From the NCBI GenBank assembly GCA_964522445.1, contig CAZFUY010000004.1:3157-67156 (forward strand): 64,000 nt of DNA, given 5' to 3'. Position 1 is the stretch's first letter. Each line of letters begins with the position of its first letter. Made by a program: the position numbers and the translations under genes. Below are positions 9,299 through 18,777 of the stretch, in pieces. This DNA is from CAZFUY01 sp964522445 (lineage in GTDB: Bacteria > Pseudomonadota > Gammaproteobacteria > SZUA-229). The notes under the pieces were generated by a model. It made no database searches and was not told the origin of the DNA. It saw only the letters and a program-made list of their open reading frames with translations.

Positions 9299-10567
9299 TT
9301 AATTCTTTTCCTGTAAATCGATATTCAACCAGTTATCAATACTGGCCGTCAGGCTCATCCAGTCGAAGGCGGCCTGCCAGAGATGGTTGCGTAATTCAAG
9401 ACCTGTGGCCTGTGTTTCCAGCGCCTGCTTAAGCTGCAATAAATAATCAGCAGCACTGATATCACCCGCCTGCCAAAGCTGTTTAATCAGTTTTAATTGC
9501 TGATTAACGCTAAAGCGGCTGTGCTTGCGCCAGCTATTCCAGGCTTTCAATAAATTGCGATAACGTTCAGTGGTAATAATCAACGTGCCTCGCACATCAC
9601 GGTATGCCCGTTGCGCCCGCTGTTCACTGACAATCAAATCCTGCTGGGCCGCATCTACCTCTGCACTGTAACTATTGCGAATATTTAAAGGAATGCTGAG
9701 ATTAAAACCAATCAGGTCTTCATCCCCTTCTGTACCCGCTGAAACACTAATAGTCGGATCCCATGATTTTTCGCTTTTACGCAACGCAACCTGCTGCCGT
9801 GCAACTTGCACTTCTGCAAGCTGTGTACGAATAACAGGTAATTGCTGTAGAAAAGCATCCAGATCTTTTTTAAGAGCAGGCTCTGGTAACTGTTCGGGCA
9901 AAGCCGGCAGAGAAGATGGCAGCGTGCCCAGTATGGCACGAAGTTTTTCGCGTGCCTCCGCTGCATTGGACAGAGTATTAGCCTGCTCCATTAATGCCTG
10001 ATTGTAAGCCAGTCGAGCCAGATTCAGTTCCACCTGATTCAAATCACCCGCCTGATAACGGCGCTCGGCAATTTGTTTAAACTCCTGCATCAGCTTGAGT
10101 GTTTCATTACTCAGCTGAGCCAGTTCTTTCTCTGTCTGATTTTCTGCCAAACCTGTTAGCAGACCACTAATAAACGACTGCATTGTCATTTTATAACTGG
10201 CAATAATCTTACGCAGTTCAGCCTCTGCCATTGCAGTGCGGCTGCCCTGCTGATCACCCCAGTCGATGGTCTGACTAATACCTATGCTCTGTGTTTTGAC
10301 ATCTGTATCTTCATAGTCAAATTCAAGTTCCGGGTTATAAAGTGCCTGATCAGATGCCCGCAACTTTGCATAGGCAGACTGAATCTCTGCTTTTGCAGCA
10401 AGCAAATCGGGATGATCAGTCAGGCTATTTTTTATAAAGCCTGTTAAAGCTGGGGATGCACCCTTTGTAATACCCGATGCTGGCTCTGCTAATGCAGTAT
10501 TGGTTAACGCAATAGCAGCAAGCAATATTATCCACGCAGCAAGCTGCCGGGGATTTAAAATCTTCAT
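9299..10567 (-). CDS. czcC: Outer-membrane efflux protein (TolC/CzcC family)
   Basis: 422 residues from the ATG at 10567, chosen over an upstream ATG at 10627 because it has AGGA 7 bases before it and begins a proper signal peptide (MKILNPRQLAAWIILLAAIA, cleaved near TALAE). The rest is two repeated long helical regions with beta hairpins (NPELEFDYED, YQAGDLNQVELNLARLAY; WDPTISVSAG, LWQAGDISAADYLLQLKQAL), the outer membrane factor pattern. It forms the trimeric exit duct of the CzcCBA exporter. A large hairpin element separates it from the upstream czcI-like gene. Confidence 0.92.
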   Translation of the reverse strand: MKILNPRQLAAWIILLAAIALTNTALAEPASGITKGASPALTGFIKNSLTDHPDLLAAKAEIQSAYAKLRASDQALYNPELEFDYEDTDVKTQSIGISQTIDWGDQQGSRTAMAEAELRKIIASYKMTMQSFISGLLTGLAENQTEKELAQLSNETLKLMQEFKQIAERRYQAGDLNQVELNLARLAYNQALMEQANTLSNAAEAREKLRAILGTLPSSLPALPEQLPEPALKKDLDAFLQQLPVIRTQLAEVQVARQQVALRKSEKSWDPTISVSAGTEGDEDLIGFNLSIPLNIRNSYSAEVDAAQQDLIVSEQRAQRAYRDVRGTLIITTERYRNLLKAWNSWRKHSRFSVNQQLKLIKQLWQAGDISAADYLLQLKQALETQATGLELRNHLWQAAFDWMSLTASIDNWLNIDLQEKN

Positions 10568-10636
10568 GTGTAATTCCTGATTAAAAAATAAAAAACGATA
10601 AGCCGTTGTGTTATCACAACACAACATTTTGAAATT

Positions 10637-10801
10637 CCAGGGATACGCTGATTAAGCATGGTTAGAATTAGGCTGGGAAAAAATGGTTTGTATTTTTCAC
10701 GAAGTGAGGCGAAATAGTCGCTCTATTGCAACGAACTTCGGGGTAAATACAAGCCATTTTAGCCCGCTTAAAATAATCAGGCTTGATCAGTGTATCCCTG
10801 G
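10637..10801. repeat. 165-bp imperfect palindrome between czcI-like and czcC
   Basis: The left end CCAGGGATACGCTGAT and the right end (complement CCAGGGATACACTGAT) differ by one base. Inside, AAATGGTTTGTATTT pairs with AAATGGCTTGTATTT and CGAAGT with its complement, giving arms of roughly 75 bases. It ends one base before the stop codon of the czcI-like gene. It is probably a non-autonomous palindromic element; as RNA it would fold into a long hairpin within the operon. Confidence 0.85.
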
Positions 10802-10802
10802 A

Positions 10803-11135
10803 TTAAGCCTGAGGCGGTTGAAAAGGTGGCGCAAGAATAAGTGAATGAAAATGCTCATTGAGAACAGGGAAGATTATTGCAGTATCAACTGTAGATAGCT
10901 GTATTGTCTGACTAATAAACCCCACCATATGAGAAGAAATATGGCAAAAATGATCGCAGCTGGACTCATCAATACAACTTACTGCCACAGTTTCATGAGC
11001 GGAATCATTTTGTGAGTGGACAAGATGCGATTCCGTTGTGTCCTCATTATATATATTCATTGCCGAGACCAGATTAACGGCCAGCAAATTTAGTATAACA
11101 AACATTATAAGGATCGGTGATTTCATCGGGCACAC
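10803..11135 (-). CDS. Small exported His/Cys-containing protein, CzcI-like
   Basis: 110 residues: a signal peptide or single helix (residues about 5-25), then a polar region with SCIDESSCDHFCHISSH (three Cys and two His in a short stretch) and the C-terminus APPFQPPQA. Small exported proteins of this size ahead of czcCBA are known as CzcI, thought to modulate the metal response; this assignment rests on position, size and His/Cys content, not on a recognised domain. A second protein of the same design lies at 30820-31161 and shares the PP-x-x-PP-x-A tail. The start could also be the Met at residue 4. Confidence 0.55.
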   Translation of the reverse strand: MCPMKSPILIMFVILNLLAVNLVSAMNIYNEDTTESHLVHSQNDSAHETVAVSCIDESSCDHFCHISSHMVGFISQTIQLSTVDTAIIFPVLNEHFHSLILAPPFQPPQA

Positions 11136-11251
11136 TATCGCATGGATGCTTTAATTTTTCAATTAACAACAGGTAGACTACTTTCCTTAATAAAGTTCAA
11201 TAATTATGCTACGAATCTTTTAATAGATAGGCGCTTTTTAGCAGTACATTT

Positions 11252-13270
11252 TTAAACTTTAAATCTCGACACCAGCCCATGAAGCGTCGAACTCAACTCC
11301 GCAAGATCTGCACTGGCCAGTGTTGTCTGTTGTGCGCCAGCTGTGGTCTCGTTAGCAATTTCTGAAATATTTGTTATATTTCGATTAATCTCTTCGGCTG
11401 TAGCACTTTGCTGTTCTGCTGCACTGGCTATCTGAGTACTCATATCATTAATGCGTTCTACGGCTGTTGAAATAATTGAAAGAGATGATCCCGCTTTAGT
11501 GGCCTGCTCAACCACAGACTGTGCTTCTTCACGACTTCTATTCATAGCCTCTACCGCATTTCGCGAACCTGCCTGCAGTTTTTCGATAACCTGATTAATT
11601 TCTTCTGTGGACTGCTGAGTACGTCCGGCCAGCGTCCTCACTTCATCTGCAACTACCGCAAATCCACGCCCCTGCTCTCCTGCTCGAGCCGCTTCAATAG
11701 CGGCATTTAATGCCAGCAGATTAGTTTGCTCTGCGACACTTTTAATGACATCCAGCACAGCATTTATATTATCACTGTCCTGTTCCAGTTGATGAATAGT
11801 ATCTGCTGTACCATCAAGATGACTGGCAAGATGCTGAATAGCACTAACCGCATCATCAACAACTCTGCGACCATTCGCAGTTTCTAAATTAGCTTCCTGA
11901 GCAGCCTGAGCAGTACCTGTAATGTTTCTGCTCACTTCCTGAACTGTGGCACTCATTTCATTCATTGCAGTGGCTACCTGCTCTGTTTGAGCCTGCTGCT
12001 CATAAATGCTTTGACTTGTTTCTCCAGATGTTGCAGATAGCTCTTCTGAAGTACTTGCTATTCGATGTACCGAGCCAGAAATTTGCTGAATAACTTCATT
12101 TAAACTACCAGACATATGATTAATAGATTCTGCTAATTCTGTAAGTTCATCATTTCCTTTTGCCTTCAGCTCATCTCCGGTCAGATCACCACTGGCAATT
12201 GCTTTTGCACGACTCACTACTTCACTTAATGGCACTGTAATCATGCGGCTAATATAAACCGAGATAAATGCACCTATAACCAGTGAAAGCAATGCGCCTA
12301 ATATTAAAACAAATTTCATTGTTACCATTTCACTTTCCAGTAACTTTTTATCCACCTCCGCCAGTCGATCCTGAGACTCACGCATTTGTTTTAAAATTTC
12401 CATAATGGCACTGGCTTTAGGCGCTGCTTTAGTGCCTAGCCAGTAATTAGCAAGATTCCAGTCTTTGGCTGAACGCAATTTGAACATTTTAGATGGTAAT
12501 GGAGAAAACTCTGCTCGTAAGGTTTTATAATTTAACCACGCTTTATCCTGCTTACTATTGAATAACTCTGTCATACTTAAAATCTGTTTATAACGAGTTT
12601 CATTAATCTCCCATCTGGCATTGAATTTTTTTACAAAATTTTCATCACCCGAAAGCAGATAAGCACGGATATTAGCCAGACCTAATGCAAAAGAACCTCG
12701 ACTATCAGCCAGCAATTTTAATAGTTTTTTATGTTGTGGCGTTGCTTCTAACCTGGCTTCCTCATCAATCATGATGGTAATAGCTTCAACAATTTTTGCC
12801 GCCCGCGGAGCGGCTTCTGTTAGCAGTAAGTTAACACTGGGGATATTTTTTGATGTGTGTGAAATATCTTCTATTTCCTGCTGTGCCTTACGAAACTGTT
12901 CTATATGAACTTTTATTTCATTTAACATTTCAAAGTTTTTGGGATCGGTCCAGTTTCTGGAAAAATCATCCATTTGCTGCACCGCAAGATCAATTTGCTT
13001 CCAGCCACTCAGTCGCTCCACTTTAAATTTCTCAGCTTTAGCAGGATCTTTACCCAGAATAATATAACCACGCAGCCCAGCAAGGGAAAGGTGAATACCA
13101 TCCGTTAGAGACATCCCGGCCATTACTGTTGGTAAACGCATATCAATAAGTCGATACTCAACTTTTTCAACACTATCCATTTTAATAAAATTATTAATTG
13201 ACATCAGTAAAACAATCACTAACACCAAACCAAAACCTAAAAATAACTTATTCTGAATTGTTAGTTTCAA
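11252..13270 (-). CDS. Methyl-accepting chemotaxis protein
   Basis: 672 residues from a TTG at 13270, preceded by GAGG at 8-base spacing; this gives MKLTIQNKLFLGFGLVLVIV, a normal N-terminal anchor. The longer frame to a GTG at 13357 adds an untypical hydrophilic extension. Order: helix about 8-30, long helical periplasmic sensor (helical bimodular type by appearance), second helix about 320-342, HAMP (VPLSEVVSRAKAIASGDLTG), and a signalling domain with the conserved hairpin NAAIEAARAGEQGRGFAVVA. There is no C-terminal CheR-binding pentapeptide. It would relay an unknown periplasmic signal to CheA/CheW. No other chemotaxis genes are nearby. Confidence 0.93.
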   Translation of the reverse strand: MKLTIQNKLFLGFGLVLVIVLLMSINNFIKMDSVEKVEYRLIDMRLPTVMAGMSLTDGIHLSLAGLRGYIILGKDPAKAEKFKVERLSGWKQIDLAVQQMDDFSRNWTDPKNFEMLNEIKVHIEQFRKAQQEIEDISHTSKNIPSVNLLLTEAAPRAAKIVEAITIMIDEEARLEATPQHKKLLKLLADSRGSFALGLANIRAYLLSGDENFVKKFNARWEINETRYKQILSMTELFNSKQDKAWLNYKTLRAEFSPLPSKMFKLRSAKDWNLANYWLGTKAAPKASAIMEILKQMRESQDRLAEVDKKLLESEMVTMKFVLILGALLSLVIGAFISVYISRMITVPLSEVVSRAKAIASGDLTGDELKAKGNDELTELAESINHMSGSLNEVIQQISGSVHRIASTSEELSATSGETSQSIYEQQAQTEQVATAMNEMSATVQEVSRNITGTAQAAQEANLETANGRRVVDDAVSAIQHLASHLDGTADTIHQLEQDSDNINAVLDVIKSVAEQTNLLALNAAIEAARAGEQGRGFAVVADEVRTLAGRTQQSTEEINQVIEKLQAGSRNAVEAMNRSREEAQSVVEQATKAGSSLSIISTAVERINDMSTQIASAAEQQSATAEEINRNITNISEIANETTAGAQQTTLASADLAELSSTLHGLVSRFKV

Positions 13271-13593
13271 AAGCGATACCTCAACAAAAATTCTAAAGAC
13301 ATTGTGATATTTACATATTTGATATTTATCACAACCCTTTATATAGAGCACCCTCACAATAAAATCTATTTATTTTTGAAAATGACCATTTATAATGAGT
13401 AATTTTTTATATCACTTTAATATGTGAGGGTATTACTTAAAGAAAGGGTATTGAAAGCCCGGCTAAACTGCACCAAGCACTCACTTAATTATGTTGATAT
13501 TTAATAAAAAAATATAACCATACAGAATACAGAGTTTTTATTTATATAAAACACAAATTACAGGAATCTATCTGTAGTCGAGGCTTTTAACTT

Positions 13594-15726
13594 TTAAACC
13601 TGGCTTGAGGTACTGCTATTCCATAGCGATGCTTTTTCTAAAAGCTTTTCAAATTCACCTGACACTACAGGTTTGGAAATAAGGTAACCCTGAATAATAT
13701 GGCAATCATGTTTATTTAAGAAATCATACTGCTCTTCTGTTTCAATGCCTTCAGCAATAACTTCCAGGCTCATGCTTTTTGCCATTGCAATAACAGCAAG
13801 CGCTATAGCACCATCGCCTTCTTTTCCTTCTATATCTTTTATAAAAGAACGATCTATTTTAAGAACATCCAGCGGGAACTGGTGCAAATAACTGAGTGAT
13901 GAATAACCTGTTCCAAAATCATCCATTGATAAATTCACGCCCAGTTTTTTTAGTTGATGCATTTTTTGAATACTGCTTTCTGCATCCTGCATGGCAATAC
14001 TTTCTGTTATTTCAAGATCAATATATTTTGCATCGAGCTTATATTCAGTCAATAAACTTTCCACCTGCTCAACCAGATTATCTAACATAAACTGACGGGC
14101 AGATAAGTTAATACCAACGCGTAAAAAATATCCCTGGTTATGCCATTGTTTTGTCTGACTAATGGCTTCTTTAAGTACAAACTGTCCTAATATCTGAATT
14201 AAACCCGACTCTTCTGCTAATGGCACAAATCGAAAGGGGGGTATAAAACCATGCTCTGGATGATTCCATCTTATTAAGGCTTCCATGGCTATAATTTTTC
14301 GAGTTTTTACATCAACCTGTGGCTGATAATAAAGTTCCAGGCTGTTCTCTTCTAAGGCCTGACGTAAATCAGTTTCTAACCTGAGTCTGTCGTGTACACG
14401 ACGATTCATATCTGCCGTATAAAAACATTCCTGATCGCCTCCCTGTGCTTTTGCTCTTCTCATAGCGGCATGAGCCTGCTGCATTAAAGTTTCTGCATCA
14501 AAATCATCATCGGGATAAACGGACACGCCGATACTCAGTGACAGATAAACCTGTTCATTGGCTAAATCAAAAATATTTTCATTAAGTGATGTACGTATGC
14601 TTCGAATTAAATCCATGATTTCATCTGTGGACTGAGGGCTTTCTAAAAGAATGGCAAACTCATCACCACTAATTCTTGAAACAGTATCACCTTCCTGAAC
14701 AAAACGACTGAGAAAACCTGCAAACGCAAGCAATAATTCATTACCCGTATCATGCCCTAAACTTTCATTAATCATCTGAAAACGATCAATGTCAATCATA
14801 ATGATTGCAATCTGATGACCTGCATGTTCAGCCACTTTAATGGCATGAAATAATCTTTCTTTATATAAAGTCTGGTTAGGCAGGTCTGTTAACAGATCAT
14901 GATAGGCCTGATGTAAGATCATATCTTCCGCACGTTTAAGTGCTGTAATATCCTGAATAGTACCCAGCGCATGCAGTGGTTTTCCATCATCACTCATGAC
15001 AACTTCACAGTGTTGATATACATAACGTTCGGTATTATCAGCCGCCTTAATTCGGTGTTCCATTTCAAATCTTGTGCCCCTGTCTTTAGCATCATACAGC
15101 GCATGCTTTACACGATCTTTATCTTCCTTTGGCACCAGTTTTATAAAATCATCTACATTTTTTAATTCTTTTATATCTATGCCTAACATTTTTAAAACAT
15201 TGTCGGGCATTTGAAAGTTATCATTTAACAGATCCCAGTCCCAGTAACCTAACATGGCAACCTGCAATGCATGACGAACTCGAAGCTGGCTCTTTCGCAA
15301 AGCAAAATCCATATTTCTTGCTCGCAGGGAGTAACGAACTCTCTGGCTAAATAAACTCCAGTTAATGGGCTTGGTAATAAAATCTGTTGCACCTGATTCG
15401 AATGCACGATCAACAGATGTAACATCATCAAGACCGGTAAGCATAATAATTGGGACTGTACTTTCTGTATCCAGCTTACGCATGGCTTCGCAGGTTTCAA
15501 AACCATTCATCACTGGCATAATAACATCGAGCAAAACCATGTCGGGGCGATGGTTTTGAAACAACTCGACAGCTTCAGCTCCATTAGGTGCTTCAATCAC
15601 ATCATAACCCTGTCGTTGCAATGCTTTTTTAAGCATAGAGCGAACAACAACATCATCATCAACAGCCAATAATAAAGGTGTTTCACGTTCAGCTATGGCT
15701 AATTCCATTTGTGGATTATTAATCAT
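13594..15726 (-). CDS. Response regulator with PAS, GGDEF and EAL domains
   Basis: 710 residues. Receiver about 15-135 with phosphorylation site D67 (VLLDVIMPVMNG), a PAS-like domain about 150-265, GGDEF domain about 285-440 with the site written SGDEF (S353-F357), and EAL domain about 455-695 with E482 in MEALIRWNHP and DDFGTGYSSL. It could make and degrade cyclic di-GMP under control of a kinase. SGDEF departs from GGDEF at the first position; some enzymes tolerate this, so cyclase activity is uncertain, while the EAL side looks intact. No membrane segment, so cytoplasmic. It is separated by about 320 bases from the chemoreceptor. Confidence 0.93.
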   Translation of the reverse strand: MINNPQMELAIAERETPLLLAVDDDVVVRSMLKKALQRQGYDVIEAPNGAEAVELFQNHRPDMVLLDVIMPVMNGFETCEAMRKLDTESTVPIIMLTGLDDVTSVDRAFESGATDFITKPINWSLFSQRVRYSLRARNMDFALRKSQLRVRHALQVAMLGYWDWDLLNDNFQMPDNVLKMLGIDIKELKNVDDFIKLVPKEDKDRVKHALYDAKDRGTRFEMEHRIKAADNTERYVYQHCEVVMSDDGKPLHALGTIQDITALKRAEDMILHQAYHDLLTDLPNQTLYKERLFHAIKVAEHAGHQIAIIMIDIDRFQMINESLGHDTGNELLLAFAGFLSRFVQEGDTVSRISGDEFAILLESPQSTDEIMDLIRSIRTSLNENIFDLANEQVYLSLSIGVSVYPDDDFDAETLMQQAHAAMRRAKAQGGDQECFYTADMNRRVHDRLRLETDLRQALEENSLELYYQPQVDVKTRKIIAMEALIRWNHPEHGFIPPFRFVPLAEESGLIQILGQFVLKEAISQTKQWHNQGYFLRVGINLSARQFMLDNLVEQVESLLTEYKLDAKYIDLEITESIAMQDAESSIQKMHQLKKLGVNLSMDDFGTGYSSLSYLHQFPLDVLKIDRSFIKDIEGKEGDGAIALAVIAMAKSMSLEVIAEGIETEEQYDFLNKHDCHIIQGYLISKPVVSGEFEKLLEKASLWNSSTSSQV

Positions 15727-15795
15727 TGGTGCTCATTTCAAAATCAGATTTAACAAATAAGTGTGTCCGTATTTTTCAGTTTACGTGACAGGAAA

Positions 15796-16974
15796 CTACA
15801 TACCTCTGGATAAGTCTTTCTTTAAATCTTCAATATCTTCCAGACCCACAGCCACTCTAATTAAACCATCGGCTATGCCTGCTTCCTGCTTTTGCTCTGG
15901 TGTTAAACGACCATGCGTTGTCGTTCCAGGATGTGTAATGGTGGTTTTAGTGTCACCCAGATTGGCAGTAATCGAAATAAACTGTGTTGCATCAATTAGT
16001 TTCCAGCCTGCCTTTTTTCCACCTTTGAGTTCAAATGAAAGTAAACCACCAAAACCAGATTGTTGCTGTTTTGCCAGCTCATGCTGCGCATGACTTTCCA
16101 AACCAGGATAATAAACACGCTCAACCGCATCCTGTTGCTCCAGCCAGCGTGCCAGTTGCAGTGCATTTTCACTGTGTGCTTTCATACGAAGTGATAAAGT
16201 TTCCAGCCCTTTTAAAAATACCCAGGCATTAAAGGCACTCATAGTAGGGCCTGCTGTGCGTAAAAAACCATACACATCTGTACCCACAATTTCTTTTGTA
16301 CCTAGTACCGCACCACCGACACAACGCCCCTGACCATCAAGAAATTTAGTAGCCGAATGAATAACAATATCTGCCCCCAGTTTTAAGGGCTGCTGCAATG
16401 CAGGCGTGCAAAAACAGTTATCAACTGCTAACAAACAATCATGTTCATGGGCAATGACAGATAATGCTTTTATATCCACAATCTCAGTTAAGGGATTAGA
16501 GGGTGTTTCCAGAAAAAATAATTTTGTTTCAGGACGCACAGCTGCTTTCCAGGATTCCAGATCAGACAAATCAACAAATGTTGTTTCTATACCCAGTTTG
16601 GCCATAAAGTTTGTAAACAAAACAGTTGTTGTGCCAAATATACTGCGTGACGAAACAATATGATCACCCATTTTTAATAAGCCAATGCAGGTTGCTAGAA
16701 TGGCAGACATTCCAGATGATGTAGCAACACAACACTCAGCACCTTCAAGAGTCGCCAGTCGGTCTTCAAATGTTCTTACTGTTGGATTGGTAAAACGTGA
16801 ATAAATATTTCCCGGTTCTTCTCCAGAAAAACGCGCTGCCGCCTCTGCTGCAGAAGCAAATACATAACTGGATGTTGGAAATATCGGTTCACTGTGTTCG
16901 CCTTCAGCTGTGCGTACCTGACCGGCACGAACAGCGCGTGTTGCAAAACCAAATGTTTCATCAAATTTTGTCAT
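15796..16974 (-). CDS. metZ: O-succinylhomoserine sulfhydrylase
   Basis: 392 residues, a PLP enzyme of the Cys/Met metabolism family. It would join sulfide to O-succinylhomoserine to give homocysteine. PLP lysine is K210 in HSATKFLDGQGR; the segments AVRAGQVRT, NPTVRTFEDRLATLEGAE and FLETPSNP are typical. It is called MetZ rather than cystathionine gamma-synthase (MetB) because of the N-terminal pattern and because metZ is the usual neighbour of purF in Pseudomonas-type genomes. Here four genes separate it from purF. Sulfide use would fit a sulfur-metabolising host, but metZ is also widespread elsewhere. Confidence 0.9.
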   Translation of the reverse strand: MTKFDETFGFATRAVRAGQVRTAEGEHSEPIFPTSSYVFASAAEAAARFSGEEPGNIYSRFTNPTVRTFEDRLATLEGAECCVATSSGMSAILATCIGLLKMGDHIVSSRSIFGTTTVLFTNFMAKLGIETTFVDLSDLESWKAAVRPETKLFFLETPSNPLTEIVDIKALSVIAHEHDCLLAVDNCFCTPALQQPLKLGADIVIHSATKFLDGQGRCVGGAVLGTKEIVGTDVYGFLRTAGPTMSAFNAWVFLKGLETLSLRMKAHSENALQLARWLEQQDAVERVYYPGLESHAQHELAKQQQSGFGGLLSFELKGGKKAGWKLIDATQFISITANLGDTKTTITHPGTTTHGRLTPEQKQEAGIADGLIRVAVGLEDIEDLKKDLSRGM

Positions 16975-17056
16975 AATAATTCCACAGTATTAAATATTTT
17001 TTTAACCACAAAGATTTTTGGTGAATGCTTTTTCCTGATTACAAAAATGATCAGCA

Positions 17057-17548
17057 TTATTCTTCAATAATTACTTCACAACCTTCATCAACCTGATCGA
17101 AAAGATCAATCACATCATCATTGCACATTCGAATACAGCCGTGTGAAACTGCTGTGCCTATTTTATCTTCTTCGGGTGTTCCATGTATATAAATGTAGCG
17201 CTGATGTGTATCCAGATTATCACCCTGATTAATCCCCTGTTCCAGACCCTCAAGCCATAAAATCCGGCTGGTAATAATATCGTCTGGCAGGTCTATTTTC
17301 TGTGCCTGCAAATCCCCAAGCACTCCCTGCCCCTGTCGACCTATAAACACTTCATTTCGAGGCGCTGTCTCACCAATTTTTTCACTAATACAATGCTTGC
17401 CTTTTGGGGTTTTATAACTGCCTTCTTCACTACCCACACCATATTTTGATGTCGATACAGCGTATTGCTGAATCACTTCTTCAAGCTCATCCAGCAAATA
17501 CAGCTTTTGCTCAGATATTCTAATTAATATACTGACATTATGCGGCAT
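17057..17548 (-). CDS. L,D-transpeptidase of YkuD type, no signal peptide
   Basis: 163 residues, essentially one YkuD domain. The catalytic motif is intact: IYIHGT then SHGCIRM with nucleophile C138. These enzymes act on the meso-DAP of peptidoglycan stems or on protein anchors. The sequence begins MPHNVSILIRISEQKLYLL, without a hydrophobic leader, so how it would reach the periplasm is unclear; an alternative start further upstream is not evident. It lies between metZ and a divergent M14 peptidase. Confidence 0.88.
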   Translation of the reverse strand: MPHNVSILIRISEQKLYLLDELEEVIQQYAVSTSKYGVGSEEGSYKTPKGKHCISEKIGETAPRNEVFIGRQGQGVLGDLQAQKIDLPDDIITSRILWLEGLEQGINQGDNLDTHQRYIYIHGTPEEDKIGTAVSHGCIRMCNDDVIDLFDQVDEGCEVIIEE

Positions 17549-17612
17549 AAGAAATTCATCTTATTCTTAAGTAATCAACCATCTATGATATGCTGTTAAC
17601 ACTTAAATAACT

Positions 17613-18482
17613 ATGCTTTCCATGAATTTTAAAAAGCTGATATTTTTCTTATTCCTGATTAATTTACCGTCATCTTCTATTGCTGACACGTCTGACGCAG
17701 TACACAAAACCTGCTCGCGTATTGCAAAAAAGCTATCCAGTGTAAACCTTAATGAGTGTCTCGGGCGACAGCTTTCTCACTCAGGTTACACCTCTAAAAA
17801 ACAGACGCCACTTATATTAAAAGAATATCCCCCTCTGGAAAATCGTAAAGCTCAGGCACGTATTTTAATGCTGGGCGGCATTCATGGTGATGAGTATTCT
17901 TCTGTCACTATTATGTTTAAATGGATGGCTATTCTGGATAAATACCATAGCGGATTATTTCACTGGAAAATTGCACCTTTAGTCAACCCCGATGGTTTAT
18001 TACAAAGAAAATCTCAGCGTGTCAATGCCAATGGCGTTGACCTTAATCGCAATTTTAAAAATGGTGAAAATATAAATGCCAGCCTGAAATACTGGAAAAA
18101 ACGCACCTGGAAAGATCCACGACGCTACCCTGGAAAAAAACCCATGAGTGAAGTTGAAACACTGTGGATGGCTCGGTTAATTAAAGAATTCAAGCCCGAT
18201 GCTATTATCGCCGTTCATGCACCCTATGGCATAGTTGATTTTGACGGACCACCAAAACCACCAACACATCTTGGCCCTTTACATCTTCGCTTACTAGGTA
18301 CTTACCCCGGATCACTGGGCAATTTTGCCGGCATACAACTTAATATTCCTGTGATCACTGTTGAGCTTCCCTACGCGGGGATTATGCCCAGTAAAAAAGA
18401 GATTAATAAAATATGGATTGACCTTGTAGCGTGGCTAAAAAAGAACGTACCGAATAAACAATTATCAACTAAAAACAAATGA
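17613..18482 (+). CDS. Exported M14-family zinc peptidase, murein peptide amidase (MpaA)-like
   Basis: 289 residues with a signal peptide (about 4-24, ending SSSIA). Zinc and catalytic motifs: GGIHGDE (H91, E94), NPDGLLQRKSQRVN, DLNRNF, a later VHAPYG, and TVELPYAG with the catalytic Glu. The GGIHGDE form resembles MpaA, which cleaves the gamma-D-Glu-DAP bond of murein peptides; MpaA is cytoplasmic in E. coli whereas this protein is exported, so its substrate may be the wall itself, as with the Helicobacter M14 carboxypeptidase Csd4. Start may be the ATG at 17613 or 17622. It reads opposite to its neighbours. Confidence 0.8.
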   Translation: MLSMNFKKLIFFLFLINLPSSSIADTSDAVHKTCSRIAKKLSSVNLNECLGRQLSHSGYTSKKQTPLILKEYPPLENRKAQARILMLGGIHGDEYSSVTIMFKWMAILDKYHSGLFHWKIAPLVNPDGLLQRKSQRVNANGVDLNRNFKNGENINASLKYWKKRTWKDPRRYPGKKPMSEVETLWMARLIKEFKPDAIIAVHAPYGIVDFDGPPKPPTHLGPLHLRLLGTYPGSLGNFAGIQLNIPVITVELPYAGIMPSKKEINKIWIDLVAWLKKNVPNKQLSTKNK

Positions 18483-18527
18483 CTCAGATCATCCTGTTGC
18501 TGAACTTTTAAGTCAAAAAATTTTGAA

Positions 18528-18717
18528 GCAAAAGAAAACGCAAATGAACGCTAACAACGCGAATGTACGCAAATAAAGTTAAATCTGTAGGAGTAACTTT
18601 AACTAAACCCCGTCATTCCAGCATGCTTCTAGCTGGAGTGACAATTTTATTAATTACAAAATGTTCTCTTCGCGTTTATTAGCGTTTTTTGCGTTGTTAG
18701 CGTTTTCTTTTGCTTTT
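18528..18717. repeat. Palindromic AACGCAAA-type element, copy A
   Basis: The left arm begins GCAAAAGAAAACGCAAATGA; the right arm ends with the complement GTTTTCTTTTGC. Both arms contain spaced AACGCAAA/AACGCTAA units. The centre holds a second hairpin at 18612-18642 (GTCATTCCAGC ... GCTGGAGTGAC), a different repeat type. It lies between the convergent M14 gene and the Csd6-like gene. Related copies: 37811-37959, 42399-42610 and a degraded half at 50393-50444. Confidence 0.85.
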
Positions 18718-18777
18718 GACCTTATGCTAGAGAAAAAAATGACTGCTTATGACTAGTTTAAGTCATTTCTAACTATC

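Noticed and set aside
13358..13593. Possible small gene between the chemoreceptor and the GGDEF-EAL gene
   Set aside because: Frames are short with no ribosome binding site; AT-rich spacer only.
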